Numbered from the stretch's first letter, positions 21,426 to 33,089 are shown. The stretch: 64,000 bases of DNA from Macrocystis pyrifera (GCA_031763025.1 JASSKH010000003.1:3710718-3774717); one strand, 5' to 3'. The notes: generated by a model not told the origin, from the letters alone. Numbers and translations are program-made.

Positions 21426-24400
21426 TTGGAGGAGTTTTCGGCTGCGGAGTATTGGGTCACAGCTGGGAAGGCAGTTGGCCCGTTGGACGGATCGAAACGG
21501 CTTGAAGCGCACAGCAGGGGAGGACGCTCCGGGAGCTGGAGGACGCACAGGTCAGGCGGCAGTTTCTCCGTTATTACAGTAGAGTCCAGGTGGACTGCTG
21601 TGGATTATGGCGCACACGGCAAGCACGCCGCTGGTGGTAGGGGAGTCTCTGACTCCACCGAAATACGGAGAGGTGTGGACCGAGCAGGCCTCTCGTGTTT
21701 TTACGCAGCGTACCTCGATTATGAGGAACGGCTGCAGCTCGCCAACGCTCAGGGGGTGGTTCAGCACTCCAAAGTGAGCATGGGCCAGCTTATCCCCAAT
21801 TACATTCATCGGTGTTTTGAGGGATTTTACAAGCATCAGACTACGATGACCGCCTCGGAGTTGTTGGACGCTGTTAGGCAGCACGCTGGTTACACAACCA
21901 CCAGCAACAGATTTGACACCTCGCGGGCGGCAGCGGACTTGCGTCGCGTTCTCTCAATGAGGCGCGATGAAAAGCAGGGCGGTGAAACATCCGTCAAAGA
22001 CCGCGCGATGATGGTAAACTCCGCTATGGAAAAGTATTTTGCGGAGAATCACGCGGTGCATGCCATGTACCGCGCGCAGGACCGTTCGTGGTTGCCCGGA
22101 CCGGCGGAATTTGTGAGCATGGCGTTGGTGGATGGCTTATGGCCGTCCGAGTTCAAAAAGTACGTAAAAGGTCAGCTAACGTACGCTGCAGGGTGGAAGA
22201 AGGACCCGGCATTGGTCATGGACCAAATTTTTTCTGCTGCAGAACAGTGGAAATTCATCGAGGCGTATGGTCGGAAAGATGCTGCAGGGGCAGCTGAACC
22301 GCGACGCCAACAGCAGCAGAAACCGAAACAGCAGCAGTCCGCGAAAAAGTCGTTTGTTCGCGTCTGTTTCGAGTGTGGTGATCCCAACCATTATGTTTCT
22401 GATTGCCCAAAAGCTCGCGGTGGCGGCACAGCTCCCAGCAGTGGTGGGCGCGGGTCGTCAGGGTATCGCGGGGGCCGCAATGGCGGCCGGGGCAGATTCA
22501 ACCATGGACGCGGGCGCGGTGGCCGTGGTGGCAATCAATTGACAGCGGGCGGTGGAACTTCTGCTGTTGCTTCTTCAACTTCTGGTGCGCCAGCGGCAGG
22601 AGCCGCTGGGTCGGGATCTGGTTCGTCTGTTGCCGGCCGAGCTGTATACGTTGGAGGAGCTGGAACATCGGTGGGTGCTGCTGGAGCGAGAACTTCGCCA
22701 TCCACCGAGCGGGCGGAGTCAGTGTCTGGTGCTGCTGCAGGGGCGGTAGCGCCGGAACCGTCTGTATATTCGACGTCTTGGTCGGGGTGGACCGCCGATT
22801 CTATTTCTTCGGCGCCGGCTGTAGGAGGGCAGCCATGGCGTCAGGTGACTCTTGGTACCGACCAGAGTTCAACGGCAGGTGAAGTGCCTGTCGATCGCAG
22901 CGCTGAGTGTTTACGCGCTGATCTCTCTTTGCCAGGGTCGGTTGGTTCGCTGATGGCGCGTGTGATCCTTGATTCGGGGTCGGCGCTCACGTCCATCGGT
23001 GTCGGCTTACTTCAGCAGCTGTCTTCGCATTTCGGCGGCGCCGATCTGCAAATTCCGTTCGAAAATGGCCCGCAGCAGGCGAAAACCGCTACGGGTGTTT
23101 CAGTGATGGTCACGCACAAAACGGTGCCGATTGCCGTGAGTGTACGGACGCCGTGGGGAGCGGTGAAATTGGAGCCCATCACTTTCGCGGTCATGCCTGG
23201 TACAGATAACGTCGTTCTGTTTGGCATGGCTACCATGAAAGCTCTTGGCATCGACGTCTACCGTGAAGCTCTGGAGAAGCTTCGCCCTCGCGCAGTGCCG
23301 GTATCGACCGGTGTGGAGACTCCGAGTTACCTTGCGGCGCGCAGAGTGACGGTTTCCGTGCGTGCTTTTCAGACCGAGGCTACGGTGGATGCTCCGGAGG
23401 ACAAGGCGGTGGAACATTTGGTCGACCGGGGGCCAGACATGTTCATGGATCCGGAGGAGGAGCGGACGGCCCGAGAACGGGCGTTGGAGGACAGCGTGCA
23501 GCAGGCAGAGCAGAGTGGATTAAGCGTCGGCGGAGCAACCCGTTTGCGCGAAATTTTGGCTCGTCGCGTGGGTGCTTTTCGCCGTGCGCTGTGTGGTGAT
23601 CCGCCAGCGCAAGTGGAGCCGATGCGAGTGCAGCTGAAGCAACAGGCGAAGCCTGTCAAGGCAACGCCACGTCGGTACGAACCGACGAAAAGGGACTGGC
23701 TCTCGAAGTGCATTGCTGCTTTGGTGTTTTTTGGCTTTGTCTACCACAACATCCAGGCGGTGTGGGCGAGTCCGGCGATGGCGGTGCCCAAGAAGGACTC
23801 TTTCCGTTTGGTGAGCGACTACTCGGCGGTGAACGCACAGGTGGAGAAGTCCCCGGGCGTCATGCCCAACCATGAAGACATGGGAGATCTGCTGGGGGCG
23901 CGTTTCTTCGGCAAGCTGGACCTACTTCAAGGGTACTGGCAGATGCCTTTGGCTCCGGAGGCGCAAGACGTCTTCACCATGGCGACAAGCGACGGTTTGT
24001 TCACGCCTACCCGTGTTCCCCAAGGTGTTTTGAATGCGACTTCTTATTTCCAAGGTGTCATGACTGAAGTGTTGCGTGGTTTGGATTGCAAAGTTTGGGT
24101 CGATGACGTTTTCTTTTTCGCAGACACCGAAGAAGCTCTTCTGCAGCTGCTTGATGACATTCTTGAACGCCTGGAGAATGTTGGACTGTTTGTCGCCGCC
24201 CACAAGTGTACCTTCTTCTCTCGTGAACTGGTCTGGTGTGGTAAGGTGTATTCCAATGGTGTCGTGTCCCATGACCCCGCTCGAGTGCAAGGTTTAAGTG
24301 AAATGCGTCGTCCCGAAAACGCTGGAGAACTAATGCAATTCTTGCAGGCTGTCAACTGGTTGCGTACATCGTTACCACGTTTAGCGGAAACGGTAGCACC

Positions 24401-26615
24401 GTTACGTGATTTTTTGGAGGAGCTCCTTGTTGGGGCTACACGTCGGACTAAGCGAGTGGCGCGCAATCGTGTCATCAAGGATACCGCGTGGACGGAGGAT
24501 CGGGTGCGGGCGTGGAATGCCGCACGGGGTTTGGTGGCGCAAGCAGTGCCGCTTCATCATCCTCGTCCCGGGTGCGTTGTTTTGATGTTTCCTGACGCTT
24601 CTGATTTCCATTGGGGTAGTTTTCTCACCCAAGTGCCTGAACACGAATTTCGCAGTGGATTGGCGTTGGAAAGCATGTCTCACGAGCCTCTCGGATTTCT
24701 GAGTGGTTCGTTCACAGGTTCGCAGTTGCGCTGGGCGACTGTCGACAAAGAAGGTTTTGCGATCGTTAATACGTTCCGGAGGCTCGAATACCTGCTTTGG
24801 GGTGGTGTTCATATCTTTACTGATCATCGAAACTTGCAGTACATTTTCAATCCGGAGAAGTGTGTCACGACGGTCACAAAGACCATGGCACAACGCCTAG
24901 AGAATTGGAAGGGTGTTTTAGGACAATACCGCTATGCAATCGAACACATCCCTGGCGATCGAAACTGTTGGGGGGATCTGTTGTCTCGTTGGGTCAAAGT
25001 TCCTACGGTGCCTGTTCGTTCGGTTGCCGTGCACAGCCCATGTAATGCTGACGATTCGCTTCCCGCATTGGATGTGATTCGTGCCTCGCAACAAAGGTCT
25101 GTCGCTCGTATCGGCGTTGGTGTTCATGAATTTTCGACAACCTTCGGTCAAGCTACCTTGGCCGATGATGGTTTGTTTCGTGTGCGTGTTGGGGTGCGTG
25201 ACGTCTTGTGGATTCCGCCGGATGATCTTGCTCTTCAAACTCGTTTGATGGTGTGCGCGCACATGCGCTCGGCTGGTCACCGTGGTGTGGCGCCGACTTT
25301 GTTTCGCCTGAAGGAATATTGTGTTTGGCCTCACATGGATTCTCAGGTTCGCGAATTCGTTCGCCAGTGTTTGCACTGTGTAGACACGCGTGCAGGTGCA
25401 CTCATTCCTCGTCCCTACGGAGACACGGTGCATGGTACCGCTCCGGGAGAAGTGGTGCACTTTGATTTTTTGTATGTTGGCCACAGCGGGCCCGAAGGTA
25501 GCGATGGCCTGCCTGATGAGGATGGTTTCCGATATGTTTTGGTCATCATGGATGATTTGTCCAACTACGTGGCGTTGGAACCGGCCGAGGCTTGTACAGC
25601 CGAGGTCACAGCGAAGCATTTGCTAGCCTGGTGTAAGACTTTGGGGGTGCCGCGTGTGTGGGTGAGTGATACCGCCACGCATTTCAAGAACAGGGTGCTT
25701 GCTTTGTTGAGCGACGCGTTGCACATCGAACATCGTTTTGCTGTCGCTTACACGCCGTGGTCGAACGGTACGTGTGAACGCATGGTAAAAGAGGTGGTAC
25801 GTGCTCTGCGTTCCATTCTGTCAGAACAGCGTCGTCAGGTTTCGGAGTGGGTTGATGTTTTGCCGGCCGCTCAGTGGGCCTTGAACACTTCGTTTCGTGA
25901 ACGTTACCGAAGCACTCCGTACAGCGTGATGTTTGGGCGTGCTCCGCGTACCGATTTCTCGGCGCTCGTTTCTGAGTCTGATGGCAGGTGGAATGTTGAC
26001 GTGATGAATGCTGACTTGTTGCGTGCGAACGTCCGTGAAGTCGTTGCAGAGCAGGAGAGATTTTGCGCCGATATTCGCGCAGCTGTTGCCGTGTCTCGCG
26101 ACAACAAACGTAAACAGGCTCAGGGCCAGGTGGTGTTGCCAAAATTTGCGGTTGGTGATTTCGTGTTGTATGCTCGTGTTCGTCGGCAGGGTGTCACACC
26201 GAAATTGTTGTCCACATGGACTGGTCCGTGGCGTGTGGTAGCAGCTGATCATGATCATGTGTACTCAGTTCAGAACATCGTTTCTGGGAAGGTGCATCAA
26301 GCTCACGTGGCTCGTTTACGATTTTATGCGGATGCGACGTTGAACGTCACCGCTGATCTGAAGGATGTTTTCCAACATTCCTTTGCGCAGGGTGAATGCC
26401 GCATGAATGCTGTGGTGCATGTGGCCGAAGATGATGCCAACGAGGTGATTGTCTTGGTCGATTGGGATGGTTTCGAAGCAGAGGAGCGCACGTGGGAGTC
26501 TTTGCGGTCGATTTATTCTGCTGCGCCTGAATTCGTCGTGAAGGAATTGCGCAAATTACGGATGACCCGTGCGCTCAAGATTAAAATTGCTTCAGAGTTC
26601 AGCATTGATTTGTGA
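21426..26615 (+). CDS. Ty3/gypsy gag-pol polyprotein with chromodomain (1729 aa, uninterrupted)
   Basis: Order of domains: gag-like N-terminus; CCHC zinc knuckle (CFECGDPNHYVSDC, about residues 313-327) followed by Gly/Arg-rich and Ser/Ala-rich spacers; retropepsin-like protease (LDSGSALTSIG, about 513); reverse transcriptase (WVDDVFFFAD, about 890-899, with Trp in the first position of the Y-x-D-D box); RNase H (FPDAS about 1055, TDHRNLQY about 1132); integrase with H-H-C-C zinc finger (about 1279-1320) and D-D-E core (FDFLYVG about 1346, SDTATHFKN about 1412, SNGTCERMVKE about 1446); C-terminal chromodomain (VDWDGFEAEERTWESL, about 1677-1692). The class is copy-and-paste, and the chromodomain usually directs integration to chromatin marks. 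The frame opens at 21402 but begins with TTG/CTG codons; the first in-frame ATG is at 21780, inside conserved-looking gag sequence. Initiation is therefore non-AUG or involves splicing. Confidence 0.95.
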   Translation: MEEFSAAEYWVTAGKAVGPLDGSKRLEAHSRGGRSGSWRTHRSGGSFSVITVESRWTAVDYGAHGKHAAGGRGVSDSTEIRRGVDRAGLSCFYAAYLDYEERLQLANAQGVVQHSKVSMGQLIPNYIHRCFEGFYKHQTTMTASELLDAVRQHAGYTTTSNRFDTSRAAADLRRVLSMRRDEKQGGETSVKDRAMMVNSAMEKYFAENHAVHAMYRAQDRSWLPGPAEFVSMALVDGLWPSEFKKYVKGQLTYAAGWKKDPALVMDQIFSAAEQWKFIEAYGRKDAAGAAEPRRQQQQKPKQQQSAKKSFVRVCFECGDPNHYVSDCPKARGGGTAPSSGGRGSSGYRGGRNGGRGRFNHGRGRGGRGGNQLTAGGGTSAVASSTSGAPAAGAAGSGSGSSVAGRAVYVGGAGTSVGAAGARTSPSTERAESVSGAAAGAVAPEPSVYSTSWSGWTADSISSAPAVGGQPWRQVTLGTDQSSTAGEVPVDRSAECLRADLSLPGSVGSLMARVILDSGSALTSIGVGLLQQLSSHFGGADLQIPFENGPQQAKTATGVSVMVTHKTVPIAVSVRTPWGAVKLEPITFAVMPGTDNVVLFGMATMKALGIDVYREALEKLRPRAVPVSTGVETPSYLAARRVTVSVRAFQTEATVDAPEDKAVEHLVDRGPDMFMDPEEERTARERALEDSVQQAEQSGLSVGGATRLREILARRVGAFRRALCGDPPAQVEPMRVQLKQQAKPVKATPRRYEPTKRDWLSKCIAALVFFGFVYHNIQAVWASPAMAVPKKDSFRLVSDYSAVNAQVEKSPGVMPNHEDMGDLLGARFFGKLDLLQGYWQMPLAPEAQDVFTMATSDGLFTPTRVPQGVLNATSYFQGVMTEVLRGLDCKVWVDDVFFFADTEEALLQLLDDILERLENVGLFVAAHKCTFFSRELVWCGKVYSNGVVSHDPARVQGLSEMRRPENAGELMQFLQAVNWLRTSLPRLAETVAPLRDFLEELLVGATRRTKRVARNRVIKDTAWTEDRVRAWNAARGLVAQAVPLHHPRPGCVVLMFPDASDFHWGSFLTQVPEHEFRSGLALESMSHEPLGFLSGSFTGSQLRWATVDKEGFAIVNTFRRLEYLLWGGVHIFTDHRNLQYIFNPEKCVTTVTKTMAQRLENWKGVLGQYRYAIEHIPGDRNCWGDLLSRWVKVPTVPVRSVAVHSPCNADDSLPALDVIRASQQRSVARIGVGVHEFSTTFGQATLADDGLFRVRVGVRDVLWIPPDDLALQTRLMVCAHMRSAGHRGVAPTLFRLKEYCVWPHMDSQVREFVRQCLHCVDTRAGALIPRPYGDTVHGTAPGEVVHFDFLYVGHSGPEGSDGLPDEDGFRYVLVIMDDLSNYVALEPAEACTAEVTAKHLLAWCKTLGVPRVWVSDTATHFKNRVLALLSDALHIEHRFAVAYTPWSNGTCERMVKEVVRALRSILSEQRRQVSEWVDVLPAAQWALNTSFRERYRSTPYSVMFGRAPRTDFSALVSESDGRWNVDVMNADLLRANVREVVAEQERFCADIRAAVAVSRDNKRKQAQGQVVLPKFAVGDFVLYARVRRQGVTPKLLSTWTGPWRVVAADHDHVYSVQNIVSGKVHQAHVARLRFYADATLNVTADLKDVFQHSFAQGECRMNAVVHVAEDDANEVIVLVDWDGFEAEERTWESLRSIYSAAPEFVVKELRKLRMTRALKIKIASEFSIDL

Positions 26616-26693
26616 TTTGCCGCATGCGATTTCGTCTTGGTTTTTTGGTTTTGTCAAGCTCGTTCGTGTCGAGTGAACTCGCTTTGGGGGTGC

Positions 26694-26925
26694 TGTAGCC
26701 AAAAGATACCAAGCCGTGGAGGTTTCAGTGTAATCGCATGTGTGAGTGGAGCAGTGGCCGGGGATCCTGTGTGATGTCCCCTAGCCACCTGGCTCGTGGT
26801 CCGATGAGGATCACTCCGTGATAATACAAGCTCTAAGAACAAGACTTACTGAGTGCGAGGCCAGCGAGACTGGTGGAGTCCCTCGCTGGAAGCCCTCTTG
26901 CTGATATCATCTGGCAGAGGCCATA
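26694..26925 (+). repeat. 3' LTR of Ty3/gypsy element (232 bp)
   Basis: Identical by eye to 21169-21400, preceded by CTTTGGGGGTGC and followed by the AATC TSD. Confidence 0.92.
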
Positions 26926-26929
26926 AATC

Positions 26930-27790
26930 TCATCAACCCTGCACTGCTGTACATTTTAAGCACACATCTAAGTGTAATTCCTATTAATAGTAAGAAGAAT
27001 GTGTCCTCGGCACGGGAGGGCGGTATTGGTACTACTGTACACAAAAAATCACGGCGGACACCACGACCCATGGCAGGAACATGAACGACATATGACACAC
27101 AATCAACAGGGTTCAAGAATCTACCGGGAAGGTAGGCGCTTTCCGTGGAACCAAGCGGTTTTCTTTTCCTGGCTTGTAGACCAACTATTTTAGTGGTGCT
27201 TCTCGTTCGTGTGCCTGGTCCTGTAGCGATCGAGGTGGGCATCACACTCGGGCTGTAGTTGGTGAACCTTCTTTTGGGTCAAAGCTCCCACACTCTACAC
27301 AACTTTTTTTGCTTTGTCTACCTTGAAGTAGACTGCCTGTATTTTATCTTCTATCTTCGGCGCCTGAACATATAAATGTACCAGCCCCACCAGGCTCTCT
27401 GCCTGGTACCTTTACCCTCCCCCCCCCCCACCTGCCCTCACCCACCACTAACCACCACAACCGTCGCTGGGATCTTTATCTGCCGCGTTGGAACCGCCAT
27501 AGTCAATCACCGCCCCCGGGACTGTCGTCCGGGTCACTTCAACGGCGAATTTTCGCAATCTGCTCGAAGAAAACGACTGGCGACCACTGCCGCTGCCTGC
27601 ACGGCCATAATCGCAACTGACGGGGGCTTCGCAGCGTCCAGGCGTCATTGGCTACATCGCCGTCTCTGCCAGCTGTGCCACTCTCTGTCTGGTCGCCCAT
27701 GCCTCTGGCATCACCACTGCCCTCGTTGCCTGTAGGTTACTCCTCGAAGGGAAATCCACTGCTGACGACAGACGTGGCCCTAGCGGTGGA
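26930..27790. other. intergenic, no supported gene
   Basis: Overlapping ORFs on both strands (26907-27245 minus, 27376-27735 plus) have no recognisable domain. 27420-27460 is C-rich and leads into the triplet array. Confidence 0.4.
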
Positions 27791-27794
27791 GGCA

Positions 27795-28705
27795 ACAGCA
27801 CCAGCACCAGCACCAGCACCACCCTGACCACTGCCACTATCATCGACACCACCATCACCACCACCACCGCAACAAATACCACCACTATCGCCATCACCAC
27901 CACCACTACCCCTACCACCACCACCACCACCACCACCACCACCACCATCACGACCCGTACCACCACTGCCACAGCAGTAGCCACCACCACCCCCACTATC
28001 CCCACCACCTCCACCGTCACTTCCACCACCACCTCTACCCTCATCACCATCATCACCACCACCACCATACCGCCACCACCACCGCAACCACCATCACCAT
28101 CACCACCGCCGCTACCACTACCACTACTACCACCACCACCACCACCAACACCACCACCACCACCATCACCACTACCACCATCAACACCACCACCACCCCT
28201 ACCACCACTATCATCACGACCCCCAACACCACTACCACAGCCACAACTATCACCACCCCCACCCCCATTATCTCGACTACCACCTCCACCACCTCCACTA
28301 TTACCACCACCACCACCATCACCATCACCCCCTCCGGTACCATTACCACCACCAGCACAACCACCATAACCACTACCACAACCACTACCATCACCATCAC
28401 CACTTCCACCACCACCACTACCACCACCACGAACACCAGCAGCAGCAGCAGCAGCAGCAGCACCACCGCCACACACCGCAGTTAACACCACCACCTGCAC
28501 GCCCACGCCCACCACCACCACCACCACCACCCTTACCGCCACCTCCACGACCGTCACCTTCGTCATCACCATCACCACCACCACGGCCACGACCACGACC
28601 ACCGCCACCGCCACCGCCATCATTATCATCACCACCGCTACCACCACCACCACTACGACTATCAACACCACCACTACCATCATCACCACCACCACCGGTA
28701 CCGAC
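27795..28705. repeat. CAC/ACC triplet-rich array, about 0.9 kb
   Basis: Near-continuous CAC/ACC triplets with interspersed ATC, GCC, CCT, ACG and a short (CAG)n at 28438-28462. All frames stay open because stops are rare, giving long Gly-, Val- or Thr-rich ORFs (for example 27652-28767 minus). I regard these as repeat artefacts. Confidence 0.93.
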
Positions 28706-28709
28706 ACAG

Positions 28710-30350
28710 TCACCTTGGAAAACATCGTCGTAGTCGCTATCACCGCCGCCGCGGCCGGTAGACGCATAATACCGGCGGGGTCTAGGGCAGGTTGGGCCTC
28801 CGAAACGCCACCATCACCGTTGCGCCTAGCACCACCGACGGCTATCGCGACCGGCCAGTATCACTGGTGGCTATCGCATTCGAGCAGCCACGTCATATGG
28901 AGTAACCAGACTGCGGTATCTGCAGACACTTTGACCAACTCCCAGATGTCTTGGTGGATGCCCCCATAGCCCCCATCTCGAGTGTCTAGCTAGCTTCGTG
29001 TCAGGTAATCGGAGCCCACCGCCGATTATCCGTTTCATCGAGCACCAACAACTCTCATGCAAGCCAACTGTTGTGCGCTACATGCCCACGGCGCGGACGT
29101 CATATTCGCAGCGTTGGACTTACGTACGTAGGGGAGTGATGCCGGTGGACGAAAACGGGAACCCCTCAACCAGGCGCGCGAATGGACGATCCAGGAGTAT
29201 TCGAATGACCTGCTGCATTTGACATAAAACTGCAGAGTATGGTGTTTTCGTGCATGTGGCTTGCTTGTACTGCATGCACCTCCGTTGTGAAAAACAACTC
29301 GTAGAGGACACAGCCAATCGCGACCGCATACGCCGGGTCACATGCCCCAAGCTCGTTTTGCGCTCGGATCGCCGCGACGGTTTTCTGCTTCCCGTTTTGG
29401 AGACGGTTCGTGGAATTGACCATTTAGCGAGCAGGGCGCGCCAGGACGCACTGCGGGCCAGTACTTCCGCCGCCAAATGCCTTTTCGCGAGGCTACCCGG
29501 CCTCTGGTGTTGATATGTTTGAAGCGGGACAAGATCCGGAGGAGAGACGCGGACGCTGAACAGAGCCAAGTAAATCGACCCCACATCACCGACTAGCACG
29601 AGCTCTGCGCACGGCTTGCGAACTTCACGTGGAACCACGACACGACGATTATTAATCACCTTGATCGCGCGTTGTGCACCCTAGAGCATTCGTGAAGAGG
29701 CGACCGTGGACCGAGACGGGTCGCGCGACTAAAGCTGTCGTGAACTGGACTGTCCAAAGTGGGAAATTGTGGACAGCCACCAAGTACCTGTCCAACCCTC
29801 GTGCCCCCACGGTGCGATCATTCACACTCAATACATGCTGGACGTGCACAGCACCCCGTGCCAGGAGTCCATGACCAAAGGTCGTGCATCGAGTGTTGTG
29901 CAGGTTGGCCGGATGCGAGCCAGTCCCTTCATCTGGGGGCCATTGCACGGGGGCTAACTCTAGCCAGATTTCACAGCTTCTACTAGTGGAAAGGGATGCC
30001 TTGAACGTCCTCGATATCCTCCAGAGGGGTCCCAGCCCGCTAGACATGACATACTGCGCAACGACTAACTTCCATGGATCGTTTGAGCAGGTGGTGAGTG
30101 CTTATGGGACTACAGTAGTACTCCCACCTCTTTGTTCGTTCTGTTTGCCCTGATCTACGCCGCGCTTCGCCTGCCTCGAAGGGCGCACCGCGACTGTCTA
30201 CACCCCAAGAGATGGAGAGGCGGCGGCCCTTCACTGTAGGCGAGTGTTTAACGCGTTCGGGATCCACTCACAGAATGTCCTCTTACGGTTACAAGCTGAC
30301 ATCTGTATGCTGGGCCTCATGCCCAAGAGTTTCTTGTAGACCATGATGAC
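28710..30350. other. unresolved region with open frames on both strands
   Basis: 29120-29659 and 29652-30047 (minus) and 29884-30153 (plus) are open for 90-180 codons but have no recognised domain. The plus-strand segment ending in GAGCAG|GTGGTGAG near 30091 has an exon-like look. No consistent model could be built. Confidence 0.3.
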
Positions 30351-30353
30351 GTC

Positions 30354-30809
30354 TTGGAATCGTATCTGACCTATTGGTGCCTAGGTACCCAAACCGCGTT
30401 CAGAGAAGAAGCCGAGATGCCCCCTTTTCCAGTCGTGGCCTCGGCTATGCTAGGAGGGGAAGTGCCGGCGATGGACAGAAACTCGCTGGTAGGAGGACTA
30501 CTGGATCAGGTGGGCACTGCTCGTAGGGCCACGAATAGAGGTGATACCACCAGAAATAGTGACGTCCAGCAGCCAGGGCACTTGAGGACCCCCTTGAAGT
30601 GGGTTAACGCCACTTCCGTGACCTCGGAAGTAGCTACGTCTGCTTCAAACTCTTCGGGAGTGAGAGAGCCGGTCGAAGGGGTGGGCAAGACCGACCAAGT
30701 GGCTCTGGATGAGGGTCACGAGCAGCCAGAAGGTACTGGAATGTTTACTTGTAGTCAATGTATTCGGATCAATGAAAAACGCTTTGCTCTTAATTTCCGC
30801 TCTTCGTAA
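30354..30809 (+). CDS. hypothetical ORF or exon, Ser/Thr/Glu-rich
   Basis: 151 codons, hydrophilic C-terminal half (VATSASNSSGVREPVEGVG) ending with a C-x2-C (TCSQC). No domain recognised. A shorter antisense ORF overlaps. Low confidence; could be a TE remnant. Confidence 0.25.
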   Translation: MESYLTYWCLGTQTAFREEAEMPPFPVVASAMLGGEVPAMDRNSLVGGLLDQVGTARRATNRGDTTRNSDVQQPGHLRTPLKWVNATSVTSEVATSASNSSGVREPVEGVGKTDQVALDEGHEQPEGTGMFTCSQCIRINEKRFALNFRSS

Positions 30810-30839
30810 ATGTTCTTGGTAAATATTTAGGGTTAGTTT

Positions 30840-33085
30840 GGTGCGTCGTTTTAATTGCTTGAACTTTTTGGCTCACCTAAAAGAGAGGCAAAGGCCGATC
30901 TCCTGTGAACCTGTGCGGGATGAGAGTGAGAAAGCATTGGGGGGCAGAGACGGGCGCCGTCAACCGCAAACGCTGACTACCCTCCCAACGACCCTTGTAC
31001 TCACGACCGATTCGAGACTCTGACAATTGCGAATAGGGAAGCGGATGTGGTCTCCGAAGTAGTAGCAGCGGCAGCGAAAGGGTGCGAAGCGAACAACTCA
31101 GGCAGCTCCAATATCAATCAGGGCGGAGATGAGGAGAAGGGCGAGGATTGAAGCGGCACGAGATCCTCGTGATCACTAGGGTTTGTTGCCTACTGTAGTG
31201 AGTGCGGGGACTGTAACCTTGATGTTCTGAAATGAGCACATGCTGATCGTTTCGAGCTGCGATAGCTCTCTTCCAGACGGAGTGTCTAGGAGATAAAATG
31301 TGGTTTCGGTGAAGTTGATGGTATGGTGGGTGATGTTGTTGTGAGAAAACGTTCGGCCTCTGCAAAGAGGAATTGTGTGTGTGAGAGAGAGAATGAGAGA
31401 GAGACATGGCGAGGCCGAAGCTCTTTCCGCGAGCGAAATTCTTCCGCGAAAGTGTGTGTGTGAGCTATCAAAATGGTGACGTCTTCAGAGACAGTTAGTT
31501 TGGTGGGATCTTTGTGCTGAGGCTCGGCACGGCCTGGGAAAGTCGCAGCCTGCGCGATCGGTGACAACTATGCACAGTGTAACTAGTAGCTGGTGTACTC
31601 GAAGTGAAACAAACACACGAAACATGGCTAATCACAGATTGTTCAGTCAGCGCGTTGGTCCTGTCATCAGCGAGAGGCGTGGGACCTCCTCGATCGGTGG
31701 GGTACTTTGCTGGTAGTCTGGCTCCTGTGTATACCGCAAGAGGTGAGCGACACGCTGCGTAGTTCTCCCAGGCATCTCCCATTCCTACAGCGAAGTGCTA
31801 TGCTCTCATGGCACTCTTACTCACTTCCAGAGTCCTACTCCTGCATTGTTCTGTTCTTCACCCGCTCATGCTCTTCGAATGGTGCTGCTTGATACGTACA
31901 GTAATGCTCAATTTTGAGGCGGTCGTCGTGTTCAGTCTGGTCGTGGACTGAAGCCGCCCACCCTCTCCAATCTGCCTGGAACCTATGTATACCACGGATG
32001 TCGTCCTGCCCATAGGGCCAGGCCTGTTATGCTCCCCATAAGATGTTCCCAGCGCTACATCTTCTACTGCTCTTGTTACGTTAGCTTCCCCAACGCTCGA
32101 TCATGATATTGCCCGTAATTCTCAATCTGGCGGAGGGTCGTCCAAGTTTTCTCGAGGTCCTGCTTAACAGAAGGGACTACAAGAAACAAACATAGAGCGA
32201 AAATGGTTTTTCCACCCGTCCGGGGGAGTGTTGGTCAGGTATTTGTTTGAGCACCCCTGACTACGAGTACAAAAACCACTTCGGGTGAATTTCGACAGTC
32301 GGGGCCATCTCTAGTGGAGAAGTGCACGATATAAAGAGAAACGCGGCCAAAACTACGCCGACGCTAGCGAACTACCACTGTCGCCTGAGTTTGAGAATAA
32401 GTTCGCAGCTTGTGCGGTAAACGATTGAACCAATGTTTAAAGGAGTTCAGGTGAGACAACTCTGCACCTGACCAGTGGTCAACGACGGAGACAGTACAAC
32501 ATATTAAATCAGTATTGGCGAGAATATATGGGCGGCGCAGGAGGCGTCATCCAATCCAATAGGAAATGATTCACGGTAGGGAGACATAATACATTAGTGA
32601 AAGGGCGATCGCGTCAGAGGGTCCAAAAAAATGGAACCACATCGATCACAAGGTCTCAAAATCGGTATCCCAGAGAGGATAGTTCTCTTCATCGCTCCCG
32701 AAAACTCTTCAGCAGAGTAGGTCACGAAAATCCTGAGGCCATCCCACCCACCCGGGAGTATTATTAATAGCTCTTTGTATCCAGATCATTCACAGATACT
32801 AACCGCGCGTTGAGTACACGATACGCCAGCCAAGCTTCCACTCAGCAAGGGACATGCCAGGCGAGGAACCCCTGCCGGCGCATGAGGCCTCATCCAATCC
32901 GATACGTGCATTAAATGATCCACGGTAGGGAGACATGATACCTTAGTCAATGGAACGGTTGCTTGAAATCCCCCGGCATATGAAACCTTACGAACTGGTT
33001 ACACTTTCTATATCACTGCTACGTTCGAACGCACTCGTACAACAAACCGTGCTCCACGAACTACTGATTAGGTGGCCACGTACTC
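30840..33085. other. no supported gene; holds a diverged direct repeat
   Basis: Only short ORFs. 32537-32605 and 32880-32957 are direct copies sharing GGCGCA(G/T)GAGGC, TCATCCAATCC, AATGATYCACGGTAGGGAGA and CATRATAC. A TC/GA-rich patch lies at 31370-31410. Confidence 0.45.
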
Positions 33086-33089
33086 TGTC

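Larger units (their letters stand above)
21169..26925 (+). mobile_element. complete Ty3/gypsy chromovirus-type LTR retrotransposon
   Basis: 5,757 bp: two identical 232-bp LTRs, one gag-pol ORF and a 4-bp TSD (AATC). A GGGGG-containing tract (CTTTGGGGGTGC) precedes the 3' LTR and is the polypurine-tract candidate. No LTR divergence and an undamaged ORF imply a very recent insertion and possible activity. The leader between LTR and ORF is only about 25 nt, with no TGG-initiated tRNA primer-binding site directly after the LTR. Confidence 0.93.

Noticed and set aside
27652-28767. 371-codon minus-strand ORF, Val/Gly-rich
   Set aside because: Translation of the CAC triplet array; all frames are open there and composition is pure repeat.
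29652-30047. 131-codon minus ORF as a retroelement fragment
   Set aside because: No RT, integrase or RNase H motif could be found; left as unresolved sequence.
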